Origin: CAZMXS01 sp964570325
GTDB lineage: Bacteria; Verrucomicrobiota; Kiritimatiellia; CAIQIC01; CAZMXS01
Length of the DNA stretch: 24,357 bases
Direction: 5' to 3'
NCBI GenBank assembly: GCA_964570325.1
Contig: CAZMXS010000071.1
Span: 1-24,357, forward strand
The position numbers were made by a program, and so were the translations under genes. The notes beneath the pieces are model-generated. The model searched no databases. It was not told the origin of the DNA and saw only the letters and a list, made by a program, of their open reading frames with translations. This document shows positions 1-8,107 of this stretch, one piece after another; the stretch's first letter is position 1, and every line of letters begins with the position of its first letter.

Positions 1-1217
1 TAGAGCGGGTCGCCGATCACGGTAATCTGCCACGATACAGCCGGCAGGGCCATGTAGGCGCTTTCCCCAAACGAATACCCGGCGCACAAGCGGTCCGCGA
101 GAATTTCCAATTGCGGGGTGTAGGCCAGGTAAGGCTCCCGAACCGCGCCCATAACCGCGGCGGCGCCGCGGGCGATTAGCGGGCCGGCCCAGTTACGCGC
201 GGGCGAACGCAAGACCGCCGCGCTGGCCGAGTGCAGATGATAGGCGACCGCGCCGGGCTGAAACCGGAAACCAGTCCGCAGGAACGGCCCAACGACCGTG
301 TCCGTGTACCAGCCCATATAAACGGCTGCGTCCTCCATTGGAAACGCGAAGCCCCACATCTCGTCATTGAAATCGAACACACACTCGTAACCGGCGCGGC
401 GGAAACGTTCGCCGGCCTCGCGGATCCAAGCATCGCCTTCGTAGTATTCGTTCAAACGCATGCCGCGACAATCGAAATAGGCGCGCCCCTGCAACCCATA
501 TCGTTCCGCCGCGATGGCGTCGTCCAGCGCCCGGCGCACCATCTGAGGATCGGGGCCATCGAGCCGCGCGGCGATCAGGAAGAACGCTTGCGGTTCGCGG
601 GATTGCTCCAGCATGAAGCGTTGATACATGGGATTGGACACCACCCCTTCCAGCGGGTACGGAGGATAAAGCAACAGCGTCAGTTCGGAATCCACCGCTG
701 CCTCGGTCCGCCGGGGCGGGCCTTGCGCCCGTTCCTGAAAACCCGCCAAGAAATTGAGGCCCGGCTCGGCAATTCGAACCGGCACACCCCAGATTGAAAC
801 CACGCACCGGATCGCGGTCTTGACCGTTGTCCAGGCCGTCTCGTTTTCCTTGACGGTTTTCGGGTCGCGCGCCACCTGTCCAACAAGCCCGCGCGCGCGC
901 AGGAACGCCAGCAGCGGATCGCGCAAATTCGCATTGTAGTACTTGCGGGCGATCACCTCGCCGGCCGGCAGATCCAGCGCGCAAAGGTGATTCGATGGAA
1001 TACCGCGCACCTGCATATAGTGGCGCGCCAGTTCCAGCGAGGCCGGTTTATTGGCATTGGCCAGCACAACAACCTGGGCGGGGTCGAGGGCAGACGCCGC
1101 CGGACCGATCGGCAAGCACAAGGCGACGATGGCCAAACGCCAAAGGCCAACGGTCAATTGGCGGCGGGCGACATTCGCTCGCGCATACTCCTGGATTGTT
1201 TCAAATGATTCAGCCAT
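1..1217 (-). CDS. TIGR03790-like exported protein, N-terminal part (runs off left edge)
   Basis: The frame is open from an ATG at 1217 to the first base of the window, so about 405 codons are present and the C-terminus is missing. The first ~20 residues are polar; a hydrophobic stretch follows (LAIVALCLPIGPAASA), which reads as a signal peptide with a long n-region. The mature part starts ALDPAQVVVLANANKPAS, then has GIPSNHLCALDLPAGE, and further on VSIWGVPVRI and a closing WQITVIGDPL. This pattern is the one I associate with the TIGR03790 family of unknown function, common in Verrucomicrobia and Planctomycetes. The start was chosen because it is the only Met before the hydrophobic segment; the Shine-Dalgarno (GAG about 9 nt upstream) is weak. 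It lies 3' of hppA on the same strand but behind a terminator, so it is probably transcribed separately. No enzymatic function is proposed. Confidence 0.75.
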   Translation of the reverse strand, partial: MAESFETIQEYARANVARRQLTVGLWRLAIVALCLPIGPAASALDPAQVVVLANANKPASLELARHYMQVRGIPSNHLCALDLPAGEVIARKYYNANLRDPLLAFLRARGLVGQVARDPKTVKENETAWTTVKTAIRCVVSIWGVPVRIAEPGLNFLAGFQERAQGPPRRTEAAVDSELTLLLYPPYPLEGVVSNPMYQRFMLEQSREPQAFFLIAARLDGPDPQMVRRALDDAIAAERYGLQGRAYFDCRGMRLNEYYEGDAWIREAGERFRRAGYECVFDFNDEMWGFAFPMEDAAVYMGWYTDTVVGPFLRTGFRFQPGAVAYHLHSASAAVLRSPARNWAGPLIARGAAAVMGAVREPYLAYTPQLEILADRLCAGYSFGESAYMALPAVSWQITVIGDPL

Positions 1218-1250
1218 GAAGCGCTCACGGATCCGCGCGACATCTCGGAT

Positions 1251-1296
1251 ACCTAAAAACGAAAGAGTGGAAACCGCAAGCGGAATCCACTCTTTC
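1251..1296 (-). terminator. Intrinsic terminator of hppA
   Basis: A perfect 11-bp inverted repeat (1261-1271 with 1286-1296) encloses a second small stem, CCG/CGG. Read on the minus strand the hairpin is followed immediately by CGTTTTTAG. It sits about 20 nt past the hppA stop codon and before the next gene's start at 1217. Strong stem plus T-run in the right orientation makes this a standard Rho-independent terminator. Confidence 0.85.
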
Positions 1297-1317
1297 GCCT
1301 GACACGGCCCGCGTGGT

Positions 1318-3426
1318 TTAGAACAACGAGCCAACGCGCGCCAGCACAGGGGCAATCGTTAGGGAAACCACGCTCATCAGCTTCATCAGGATATTGAGCG
1401 AAGGACCGGCGGTATCCTTGCATGGATCGCCAACGGTGTCGCCCACCACGGCCGCCTTGTGGGTCGGAGAACCCTTCCCGCCGAAAGCGCCGGCCTCGAT
1501 ATGCTTCTTGGCGTTATCCCACGCGCCGCCGGCGTTCGCCATGAAAATGGCCATCATCACGCCCGAGACGGTGACGCCGGCCAGCAAGCCGCCAAGCATC
1601 TCCTTGCCGAACACGAAACCGACCAGGACCGGGGCAAATACCCCGATCAGAGACGGGATGACCATTTTCCGAATCGCCGCCGCCGCGGAAATATCCACGC
1701 ACCGCGCGTACTCGGCGCGCACCCCCTCCTTGCCCTCCAGCAAGCCTGGGATATCCTTGAACTGGCGGCGGACTTCCTCGACCATCGCATAGGCTGCCTG
1801 GCCGACCGCATTCATAGCAAATGACGAGAACAGGAACGGCATCATGGCGCCGACCAGCAGGCCGGCCATAACATCCGGGGAACTGACATCAATCGCTTGC
1901 AGGCCGACGGTCTCCGCGAACGCGGTAAACAACGCCAAGGCCGTCAGGGCGGCGGAGCCAATGGCAAATCCCTTGCCGATCGCGGCGGTGGTATTGCCGA
2001 CGGCATCAAGCTTGTCGGTGCGCTTGCGGACTTCCGGCTCAAGATGGGACATCTCGGCGATACCGCCGGCGTTGTCCGCGATCGGGCCATATGCGTCCAC
2101 CGCGAGCTGGATGCCGACGGTTGCCAGCATACCCAGGCCGCCGATGGCGATACCATAGATACCGGCCAGTTTGTAGGCCAGCAGGATGGCGGCGCCGAGG
2201 CAGATGGCCGGCCAAGCAGTGGAAAACATGCCTGTGCCAAGGCCGGCAATGATGTTGGTTGCCGCACCGGTTTGCGACCGTTCGGCAATTTCGTTAGAAG
2301 GCTTCTTGCCCTCGGCGGTATAGTATTCCGCGAGAAACCCGATCGCGACGCCGCAAGCCAGCCCGACCACCGTCGCCCAGAAAATGCCGCTGGCCTTGTA
2401 GGTCACATTAATGATCTCGAACGAGGCGTTCATCGAATTCAACGTATAGGTCGCGGGCGCGAGGTACATGACAATCGGATAGGTCAATACGGCCATGACA
2501 ACGCTGGCGCCCAGCGCGCCCATGTTGAGCGCCGTCTGCGGATTCGCACCCTCCTTCGTCTTGACGAAGAACGTCCCGACAATCGAGCAAACAATGCCGA
2601 CCGCCGCCAAGACCATCGGCAGGATGACCAGACTCATCACATCCTGGCGCGAAGTCGTTACAATCGTGGCGCCAATAACCATGGCGCTGATGATGGCGCC
2701 GATATAGGACTCAAACAAGTCAGCGCCCATACCGGCCACGTCACCAACATTGTCGCCGACATTATCCGCGATCACAGCGGGGTTGCGGGGATCATCCTCG
2801 GGAATACCCGCCTCAATCTTGCCGACCAGATCGGCGCCGACATCGGCCGCCTTGGTATAAATTCCGCCGCCGACGCGGGCGAAGAGGGCGATGGAGCTGG
2901 CGCCCAGCGAGAACCCGGTAACGATCGGCAGGACCGTAGCTTTCAGCACAGCAATATCAGTGCCGTAGCGCTTCATGAAAAACGCCAAAGTCAGGGACAG
3001 GCCGGTCAGACCCAAGCCGACTACACACATCCCCATCACTGAACCGCCGGAGAACGCCACTTGCAAAGCCTGCGGCAATCCCTTGCGGCCCGCCGCGGTA
3101 GTGCGCGCATTTGAAGCGGTGGCTACCTTCATGCCAAAGAACCCCGACAAAGCCGAGCAGAATGCGCCAAACATGAAAGCCAGCGCGCATAGGCGCACCG
3201 GACCTTGGTTAATTATGGCCAAGATGCCGGCCACGATCACCACAAACACCACCAGCACTTTGTACTGGCGCATCAGGAACGCCATGGCGCCTTCGCGAAT
3301 CGCGCCCATGATCTCCTTCATTTTGTCCGTGCCGGCATCCTGCTGGTATATCCACTTGGTCTTCCAGAGGGCAAAGAGCAGGGCAAGAATACCCGCCCCA
3401 AACGAAAGCACTAATAGCTTGGCCAT
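1318..3426 (-). CDS. hppA: Membrane-bound, ion-translocating inorganic pyrophosphatase (K+-dependent type)
   Basis: This 702-residue polytopic enzyme couples hydrolysis of pyrophosphate to pumping of Na+ and/or H+ across the inner membrane. Family hallmarks are all present: the substrate/Mg loop around residues 195-229 (DVGADLVGKIEAG, then DNVGDNVGD), and the C-terminal GDTVGDPCKDTAGP signature. The K+-site segment reads GNTTAAIGKGFAIG (residues 477-490); Ala481 and Gly484 take the place of the Lys and Thr that define K+-independent enzymes, so I infer K+ dependence. A Glu (E239) in LFESY of the ion-gate helix fits Na+-type or dual pumps better than plant-type H+ pumps, but this is not decisive. 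An alternative GTG at 3432 leaves no room for the AAGGAG; the ATG at 3426 is spaced 5 nt from it. Length is typical. It appears monocistronic, with its own promoter and terminator. Confidence 0.95.
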   Translation of the reverse strand: MAKLLVLSFGAGILALLFALWKTKWIYQQDAGTDKMKEIMGAIREGAMAFLMRQYKVLVVFVVIVAGILAIINQGPVRLCALAFMFGAFCSALSGFFGMKVATASNARTTAAGRKGLPQALQVAFSGGSVMGMCVVGLGLTGLSLTLAFFMKRYGTDIAVLKATVLPIVTGFSLGASSIALFARVGGGIYTKAADVGADLVGKIEAGIPEDDPRNPAVIADNVGDNVGDVAGMGADLFESYIGAIISAMVIGATIVTTSRQDVMSLVILPMVLAAVGIVCSIVGTFFVKTKEGANPQTALNMGALGASVVMAVLTYPIVMYLAPATYTLNSMNASFEIINVTYKASGIFWATVVGLACGVAIGFLAEYYTAEGKKPSNEIAERSQTGAATNIIAGLGTGMFSTAWPAICLGAAILLAYKLAGIYGIAIGGLGMLATVGIQLAVDAYGPIADNAGGIAEMSHLEPEVRKRTDKLDAVGNTTAAIGKGFAIGSAALTALALFTAFAETVGLQAIDVSSPDVMAGLLVGAMMPFLFSSFAMNAVGQAAYAMVEEVRRQFKDIPGLLEGKEGVRAEYARCVDISAAAAIRKMVIPSLIGVFAPVLVGFVFGKEMLGGLLAGVTVSGVMMAIFMANAGGAWDNAKKHIEAGAFGGKGSPTHKAAVVGDTVGDPCKDTAGPSLNILMKLMSVVSLTIAPVLARVGSLF

Positions 3427-3431
3427 GTTCA

Positions 3432-3437
3432 CTCCTT
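3432..3437 (-). promoter_or_regulatory. Ribosome binding site deciding the hppA start
   Basis: AAGGAG on the minus strand, followed by TGAAC and ATG. It places the start at 3426 and argues against the in-frame GTG at 3432, which would abut the site itself. Confidence 0.8.
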
Positions 3438-3468
3438 GTTTGGTGGTTTACCTATTACAAAGACCGGA

Positions 3469-3497
3469 ACAATAGTAATCCCGTCCTACGGTGTCAA
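3469..3497 (-). promoter_or_regulatory. Sigma70-type promoter of hppA
   Basis: On the minus strand a perfect -35 box TTGACA (3497-3492) is followed by a 17-nt spacer and a -10 box TATTGT (3474-3469, four of six consensus bases). The predicted transcript would start near 3462, giving a leader of about 36 nt that contains the ribosome binding site. This is the best housekeeping-type promoter in the window. Confidence 0.7.
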
Positions 3498-3561
3498 TAA
3501 GGGAGAACGACGCCCGTAAACCGCTTGAAAAAAGGAAAAAACGGTTAATCCGGACGAGCCA

Positions 3562-3765
3562 TCAAGCAACAATATCCACCATCTGGCCCAAAACCGTGCG
3601 ATTGGGACCCAAGGGCGGCAATTTCGGCGTGCCGGGCAGTTCGCCCTTGCGGATCACGGCGTTCTTGCGGGTTAAGTCCAGTTCCCGCGCCCAGACATCG
3701 CCCTGACGCGCAATCTGGGCAAATAAGGGGGTCGCGTCAATCCCCATCGGCAGCGTGATAGTCAT
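3562..3765 (-). CDS. Small hypothetical protein, 67 residues
   Basis: I do not recognise this protein. Codon use is like that of the neighbours (G/C-ending codons dominate) and the frame does not shadow another gene, which argues for a real gene. The protein starts MTITLPMGIDATPLFAQI, has a charged middle (ARELDLTRKN) and ends GPNRTVLGQMVDIVA; no membrane span or signal peptide is seen. The ATG at 3765 has no clear Shine-Dalgarno, while TTAATACC lies about ten bases upstream, so a leaderless or poorly initiated message is possible; an internal ATG at 3747 is the alternative start. Two T6 runs on the minus strand lie just past the stop (3529-3542) and could end transcription before the hppA promoter, though the stem in front of them is only 3 bp. 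Confidence 0.5.
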   Translation of the reverse strand: MTITLPMGIDATPLFAQIARQGDVWARELDLTRKNAVIRKGELPGTPKLPPLGPNRTVLGQMVDIVA

Positions 3766-4070
3766 CCGGTATTAACCGATGATACCCATTCCGGAATAGG
3801 GACCGGCGAATGGCTACGGCCGAGACATGGGCCTCGTTGCCATGCGACATCCGATTCCGCAGTCCGGAATCCCTGAATCTTCAATTGCTGAAGCTTCCAT
3901 GCCGCTTCCGAGTCCCAGTCCGTTGTGACTCCGACGTGGGTAAATATACAAATCACGCTTTTCCCTGTATAGGGGAAAGTCGTCGGATGCTCGATCAATC
4001 GGTCTTGAAAGGATGATTGGTAACGCCATTCTACACATCAATTGCGGACGCCGGCTTGAATCGGCGCGCA
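3766..4070. other. Gene-free stretch with clustered small inverted repeats
   Basis: No convincing gene is seen in these ~305 bases. They contain a perfect 10-bp palindrome ATTCCGGAAT (3788-3797), a 7-bp stem with a 5-nt loop (3853-3871), a 5-bp stem (3879-3893), an imperfect GAGTC/GACTC pair (3910-3931) and an 8-bp stem with one G-T pair and loop TGTATA (3958-3979). None is followed by a proper T-run in the direction of the HDOD gene. The last one, about 90 nt past the HDOD stop, is the likeliest transcription end. The cluster could also be a structured leader or small RNA. Confidence 0.45.
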
Positions 4071-4985
4071 TCAAGCCACACGGCTCATGGCGGGCATGCT
4101 GAACCAGCCGGCATCGGTGTAGGCTTCCATCTCGCGTTTGACCAACGAACAGATTTCCTGCAGTTCGTGGTTCTCCAACCCCAACGCCCGGCGGCTTGCG
4201 GCAAACTGGTCCGCCTGCGGCTTGGAAAAGTCGCAGTAGCCTATATTCAGCACAAAACTGATCCATTCGGACATCCGGTTCATGTGGAAAAGCGCCTGAT
4301 GCTCCGGATCCTGCAACTCGTCGGCGTGATGCGCGCCGATGATCGCGGTCAGGCTGGCCGGAAAGCGCCAGTTCTGCGCCATCGCGCGCCCGAGTTCCTC
4401 ATGGGTAAACCCGAGGCAATCCCGCTCCTCATCCACCAGACGCGTCCCGCGCGCGTACCGCCGCTGGACAGCCTCGGCAAATCCCTGCTGCAGTAAAACC
4501 TGGTGTTCGGCGGCAATACCCATATCGTGTAACAACCCGACCAGATACGGGTCCAGAATCGCCGGCCCGCCGATCTTCTTCCGGTGGATCAACCGATTGC
4601 CCACCCCAACGGCAATGCTATGTTTCCACAAACCCGTGGTCGAATAGTCCATGATGGACTGACGGGCAATCATCGCGGGCGCCACTACCGAGGATATAAT
4701 GATTTCCTGTGCCGTGCGAAATCCGACGCGCACAATGGCATCCACCAAGCTGGTGATCCGCCACTGATTGATGCCCGCGAAATACAGTGAATTGGCGACC
4801 TTGAGCAAACGCACGCTGGTCGAAATATCCCGCTCACACAAACGCGCCAAGTCCAACGCCTCCGTGCGCGGATCGCTGCTCAAAGCCAGCAGATGAATCA
4901 AGACCGACGGAATGGACGAGAAGCTTTCGGCTTCAATCCGCTCCAACGCTTCCTCGATCCCCATCCGTTGAAGTGCAAGCGCCAT
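4071..4985 (-). CDS. HDOD-domain signalling/regulatory protein
   Basis: This 304-residue cytoplasmic protein is a single HDOD domain (a relative of HD phosphohydrolases found in regulators of motility, stress and two-component systems). Diagnostic parts are SIPSVLIHLLALSSDPR (residues 24-40), the LARLCERDISTSVRLLKVANS block (47-66) and AIVRVGFRTAQEII. Many HDOD domains have lost the metal ligands, but here H122 (LWKHS), H153-D154 (LLHDMG), H195 (FTHEELG) and H219-H220 are all present, so phosphohydrolase activity cannot be excluded. No extra receiver or GGDEF domain is fused. The start at 4985 is supported by AGAGGAG, 7 nt upstream. It is divergent from malE and has a sigma54-like site in its leader region, so its expression is probably controlled apart from the mal genes. 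Confidence 0.88.
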   Translation of the reverse strand: MALALQRMGIEEALERIEAESFSSIPSVLIHLLALSSDPRTEALDLARLCERDISTSVRLLKVANSLYFAGINQWRITSLVDAIVRVGFRTAQEIIISSVVAPAMIARQSIMDYSTTGLWKHSIAVGVGNRLIHRKKIGGPAILDPYLVGLLHDMGIAAEHQVLLQQGFAEAVQRRYARGTRLVDEERDCLGFTHEELGRAMAQNWRFPASLTAIIGAHHADELQDPEHQALFHMNRMSEWISFVLNIGYCDFSKPQADQFAASRRALGLENHELQEICSLVKREMEAYTDAGWFSMPAMSRVA

Positions 4986-5042
4986 CGCTTGGCTCCTCTA
5001 TGTTGTTTCGGTTTGTGATTTCACCCTGCGGCTGCCTTTTAA

Positions 5043-5058
5043 TGCAGAAAACGTACCA
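5043..5058 (-). promoter_or_regulatory. Sigma54-like -24/-12 promoter for the HDOD gene
   Basis: On the minus strand TGGTACGTTTTCTGCA fits the consensus TGGCACG-N4-TTGCW with two mismatches; the invariant GG and GC are exactly ten bases apart. A transcript from here would begin near 5032 and carry a ~47-nt leader ending in a good Shine-Dalgarno. It is a motif match only; an RpoN regulator or enhancer sites are not seen. Confidence 0.45.
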
Positions 5059-5085
5059 CAATCACCGCAACTGCAATAAAGCCGC

Positions 5086-5221
5086 GCAATTAATTAATCG
5101 CATTTATGCAACCATCTTATTGTTAATATATTAGGATTATATTGAGAAGTTGGCCCAGACTTATTGCCAAACCGCACAATGGACTCTGTTTCTCTCATTT
5201 TTAAGAATTGAATGAGAATTC
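5086..5221 (+). promoter_or_regulatory. AT-rich malE control region with inverted repeats
   Basis: The only strongly AT-rich part of this spacer lies here. It contains GCAATTAATTAATCGC (5086-5101, near-palindromic), the palindrome TAATATATTA (5124-5133) and a possible -10 box TATATT (5138-5143) with a TTATTG 15 nt before it. Further on is a perfect 7-bp inverted repeat TCTCATT/AATGAGA (5193-5199 and 5211-5217). A mal-operon promoter and operator should be here, but no single promoter stands out and the regulator is not in the window. Confidence 0.3.
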
Positions 5222-5277
5222 GTTTTCTTTTTGGCCGTAGTTTTGTTACTGATGCACGGCACAGGGGGAATCGCTTG

Positions 5278-6465
5278 ATGAAATTCCACGCATCCATCCT
5301 GCTTCTGGCTAGTTTCGTTGTCTCCTGTGTGCCATTGGCCGCGACCGCCTGGGAGGACGGGAAGTTGCTGCTCTGGATCAATGGCGATAAAGGTTACAAT
5401 GGCCTGCAGCGGGTTGGGTACCGTTTCGAACGGGAATTGGGCGTGCCGGTCAAAGTGGAGCATCCGGAGAACCCAACCGACAAGTATTTTCAAGCCGCGA
5501 AGGGCGGCCAGGGGCCTGACATTCTGCTTTGGGCTCACGATCGCCTTGGGGAATGGGCCGATGCCGGGCTGCTGCTGCCGGTGGACGTGGAGGCCGCATA
5601 CCGGACCAACTTCTTCGACAAGGGTTGGACCGCCTTCATGCATCACGGGAAGCTCTGGGGTTATCCGGTGGCGCTCGAGGTGGTCGGCCTGATCTATAAC
5701 AAGGCCTTGATCACCGAGCCGCCCGCCACGCTGAATGACTTGTTCGCGCTCAAGGATATTTTCGCGGCGCGCAAGCAGAATGTGATCATGTGGGATTACA
5801 ACAACACCTACTTCACCTGGGGAGTGCTCGCCGGTTCCGGCGCGTATGTTTTCGGACGCGACGCAGCCGGCAATTACAATCCCCGGGATGTCGGCGTCAA
5901 CACCACCGGGGCGGTCCGGGCGGTCGAGGTGATGCTGGAACTGATCAACCGGGATGTAATGCCGCGGGGCGTCACCTACAGCGTGATGGAGGCGCGGATG
6001 AACGCAGGCGAGCTGGGCTTGATGATCAGCGGCCCCTGGGCCTGGAGCAATCTCAAACAAAGCCACATTGATTTCGACATCGCCCCCATCCCGGGGGTGG
6101 ACGGCGCGGTCGGTCGCCCATTTATCGGCGTACTCGGCGCCATGCTGAACCGGACCAGCCCGAACAAGGATCTGGCCAAGGAGTTTCTGGAACATTACAT
6201 GCTGACCGATGAAGGCCTGCGTGAGATTGATCAGGATGTGCCCCTGGGCGTGCCCGCGCTGAAGAGCTACTACGCCGTGCTGGCATCGAATCCGCACATC
6301 CGCAACAGCATGCGCAATGTCGAACTCGGCGAAGTGATGCCGAACATCCCGCAGATGGGCCGGTTCTGGAGCGCGATGCAGTCGGCGCTGTCCACCGTCA
6401 CCAGCGGCCAGGCCACTCCGCGGGAAGCATTAGACAATGCGCGACAGCGGATCATCGCAGAGTAA
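5278..6465 (+). CDS. malE: Maltose/maltodextrin-binding protein of ABC importer
   Basis: The 395-residue protein is the periplasmic solute receptor that delivers maltodextrins to MalFG. It can be followed along its length against Enterobacterial MalE: LLWINGDKGYNGL near the N-terminus, GPDILLWAHDRLGEWADAGL, VVGLIYNKALI, ISGPWAWSNL, SPNKDLAKEFLEHYMLTDEGL and MPNIPQMGRFW near the C-terminus. The ligand-stacking Trp positions and the Asp-Lys of the first loop are kept. A 24-residue signal peptide ends AATA-W; the alternative FVVSC (Cys17) could act as a lipobox, which would make it a membrane-anchored lipoprotein. An upstream in-frame ATG at 5212 was rejected because AGGGGGAA lies 8 nt before the ATG at 5278 and the signal peptide begins there. 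It is first in malE-malF-malG, 11 bases ahead of malF. Confidence 0.95.
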   Translation: MKFHASILLLASFVVSCVPLAATAWEDGKLLLWINGDKGYNGLQRVGYRFERELGVPVKVEHPENPTDKYFQAAKGGQGPDILLWAHDRLGEWADAGLLLPVDVEAAYRTNFFDKGWTAFMHHGKLWGYPVALEVVGLIYNKALITEPPATLNDLFALKDIFAARKQNVIMWDYNNTYFTWGVLAGSGAYVFGRDAAGNYNPRDVGVNTTGAVRAVEVMLELINRDVMPRGVTYSVMEARMNAGELGLMISGPWAWSNLKQSHIDFDIAPIPGVDGAVGRPFIGVLGAMLNRTSPNKDLAKEFLEHYMLTDEGLREIDQDVPLGVPALKSYYAVLASNPHIRNSMRNVELGEVMPNIPQMGRFWSAMQSALSTVTSGQATPREALDNARQRIIAE

Positions 6466-6476
6466 AGGATGGCCCA

Positions 6477-8006
6477 ATGAACGCCAGAATCAAAACGTTG
6501 TTCCGGGGCGCGGGCTTCATCGGTTTTGGATTGCTGGCGCTGTACTTGTTCAGCGTTGTTTTTTTTAGCGGGGAACACCTGTTGGCGCTGGCGTTTCTGG
6601 CGGTCAGCCTGCTGGCGCTGCTAACGTATTCATGGGGGCGGGCCTACAGCTATCGCTACCTTTTCCCCGGCCTGCTGGGCTTCGGGCTGTTCGTAATCCT
6701 GCCGCTGGTTTATACCGTCTATATCGCCTTTACCAACTTCAGCGCGGCCAACCTGCTCACGCTGGAAAGGGTGCAGAACTGGTTTCGCCAGGAAACCTAT
6801 CTCGCCGCGGACAAGCGCTTCGATTTCCAAGTCTACCGCGAGGGGCCGGAACGTTTCCGCGTCTTGCTGACCGACCGGGACACGCCGGAACAGCGGTTCC
6901 TCTCGGGGCCGGCGCGTTTCGAGGATCTGCTGGATCAGCAAGTCACGGCGGATGCCATCACGGCCGCGGGCGTGCCGACGGGCCAATCGCTCCCCATGCG
7001 GGAAATCATCCGTCATCGCAATACGCTTAAGCGGCTGGACATAGAACTCCCGGACAAGCTGTCCGTCACGCTGGCCGACCTGCGAACCTTCGCGCCCTTG
7101 CGGGAACTCTGGGCCTTGCAGCCGGACCAAAGCCTGGTCAATCAAGTCAACGGCGAGGTACTGCGGCCGGATTTCACTCAAGGCAGCTATGTTGACGCGC
7201 AGGGTGTCCGGGTCGGCCCGGGGTTCCGGGTCTGGGTCGGAATGAAAAACTTTCTGCGAATAATCAAGGATCCGGGCATCCAAGGACCGTTCCTGAAAAT
7301 CTTCGTCTGGAACGTCATATTCGCCTTCCTGTCCGTGTTTTTGACCTTTGCGGTCGGCATGTTCCTGGCGGTGCTGCTGGAATGGGAACACCTGCGGGGC
7401 CGCCGCATCTACCGGACGCTGCTGGTGCTGCCCTACGCGGTCCCGGCGTTCATCTCGATCCTGATTTTCAAAGGATTGTTCAATGCGAATTTCGGCGAGG
7501 TCAACCTAATCCTGGGCGCGCTGTTCGGGCTCAAACCGGAATGGCAGACCGATTCCCTGCTGGCCAAGGTCATGATTCTGATCGTCAACACCTGGCTCGG
7601 CTACCCCTATATGATGATCATCTGCACCGGCATCCTACAGTCGGTGCCCAAGGACATCTACGAGGCAACCAGTATTGACGGCTGCAACCCGGTTGATAAT
7701 TTTTTCCGGATTACCCTGCCGCTGATTCTCCCGCCGCTGTTCCCCTTGCTGGTCGCAAGTTTCGCGTTCAATTTCAACAATTTCCTGCTGGTTTTCCTGC
7801 TGACGGGCGGACAACCCGACATGGTCGGCGCGGCTACCGTCGCCGGCGAGACCGACCTCCTGGTCACGTACACTTTCCGCACCGCGTTCCGTGACTCGGC
7901 CGCCAACTTCGGCTACGCCAGCGCGATCGCGAGCATCCTGTTCATCATCGTAGCCACGCTCTCATGGCTGAACCTGAAATATTCGGGGAAAAAGATTTAT
8001 GGCTGA
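6477..8006 (+). CDS. malF: Maltose/maltodextrin ABC transporter permease MalF
   Basis: This 509-residue inner-membrane subunit forms the translocation path with MalG. Two N-terminal spans (about residues 12-30 and 35-51) and a third (62-84) are followed by a large periplasmic insert (about 93-255), the counterpart of the P2 domain that contacts MalE. The permease core then spans about 275-495. The EAA coupling loop that docks on the ATPase reads YEATSIDGCNPVDNFFRITL (395-414). Length (514 in E. coli) and segments such as GLFNANFGE, NTWLGYPYMMI and ASFAFNFNNF make it a clear MalF rather than a generic sugar permease, most of which lack P2. The start is preceded by AAAGGA. A 162-nt spacer separates it from malG. 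Confidence 0.95.
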   Translation: MNARIKTLFRGAGFIGFGLLALYLFSVVFFSGEHLLALAFLAVSLLALLTYSWGRAYSYRYLFPGLLGFGLFVILPLVYTVYIAFTNFSAANLLTLERVQNWFRQETYLAADKRFDFQVYREGPERFRVLLTDRDTPEQRFLSGPARFEDLLDQQVTADAITAAGVPTGQSLPMREIIRHRNTLKRLDIELPDKLSVTLADLRTFAPLRELWALQPDQSLVNQVNGEVLRPDFTQGSYVDAQGVRVGPGFRVWVGMKNFLRIIKDPGIQGPFLKIFVWNVIFAFLSVFLTFAVGMFLAVLLEWEHLRGRRIYRTLLVLPYAVPAFISILIFKGLFNANFGEVNLILGALFGLKPEWQTDSLLAKVMILIVNTWLGYPYMMIICTGILQSVPKDIYEATSIDGCNPVDNFFRITLPLILPPLFPLLVASFAFNFNNFLLVFLLTGGQPDMVGAATVAGETDLLVTYTFRTAFRDSAANFGYASAIASILFIIVATLSWLNLKYSGKKIYG

Positions 8007-8107
8007 CCGCCGAAACATCACGTCGAGCCGGATCGCGAATCCCTGCAAGTTGTTTTTTCCATTCAATTCGCCGTCATTTGCGCGCGCCATGCTTTCTTCT
8101 TCCCCCG

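Noticed and set aside
1897..3042. 381-codon + strand frame opposite hppA
   Set aside because: It is antisense to a fully conserved gene, rich in Arg, Gly, His and Asp, and shows no domain.
3762..3998. 78-codon minus frame upstream of the small protein
   Set aside because: Unlike neighbours in codon use, overlaps several hairpins, no ribosome binding site, and overlaps the start of the better 67-residue frame.
5015..5024. GTGA-TT-TCAC palindrome considered as a CRP-type site for the mal genes
   Set aside because: The spacer is 2 rather than 6 bases and it lies in the HDOD leader, far from the malE promoter region.
5161..6297. 378-codon minus frame opposite malE
   Set aside because: Antisense shadow of malE; composition unlike a real protein and no ribosome binding site.
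6284..6299. Sigma54-like match TGGCATCGAATCCGCA
   Set aside because: It lies inside malE, matches only the GG and GC anchors well, and no gene start follows.
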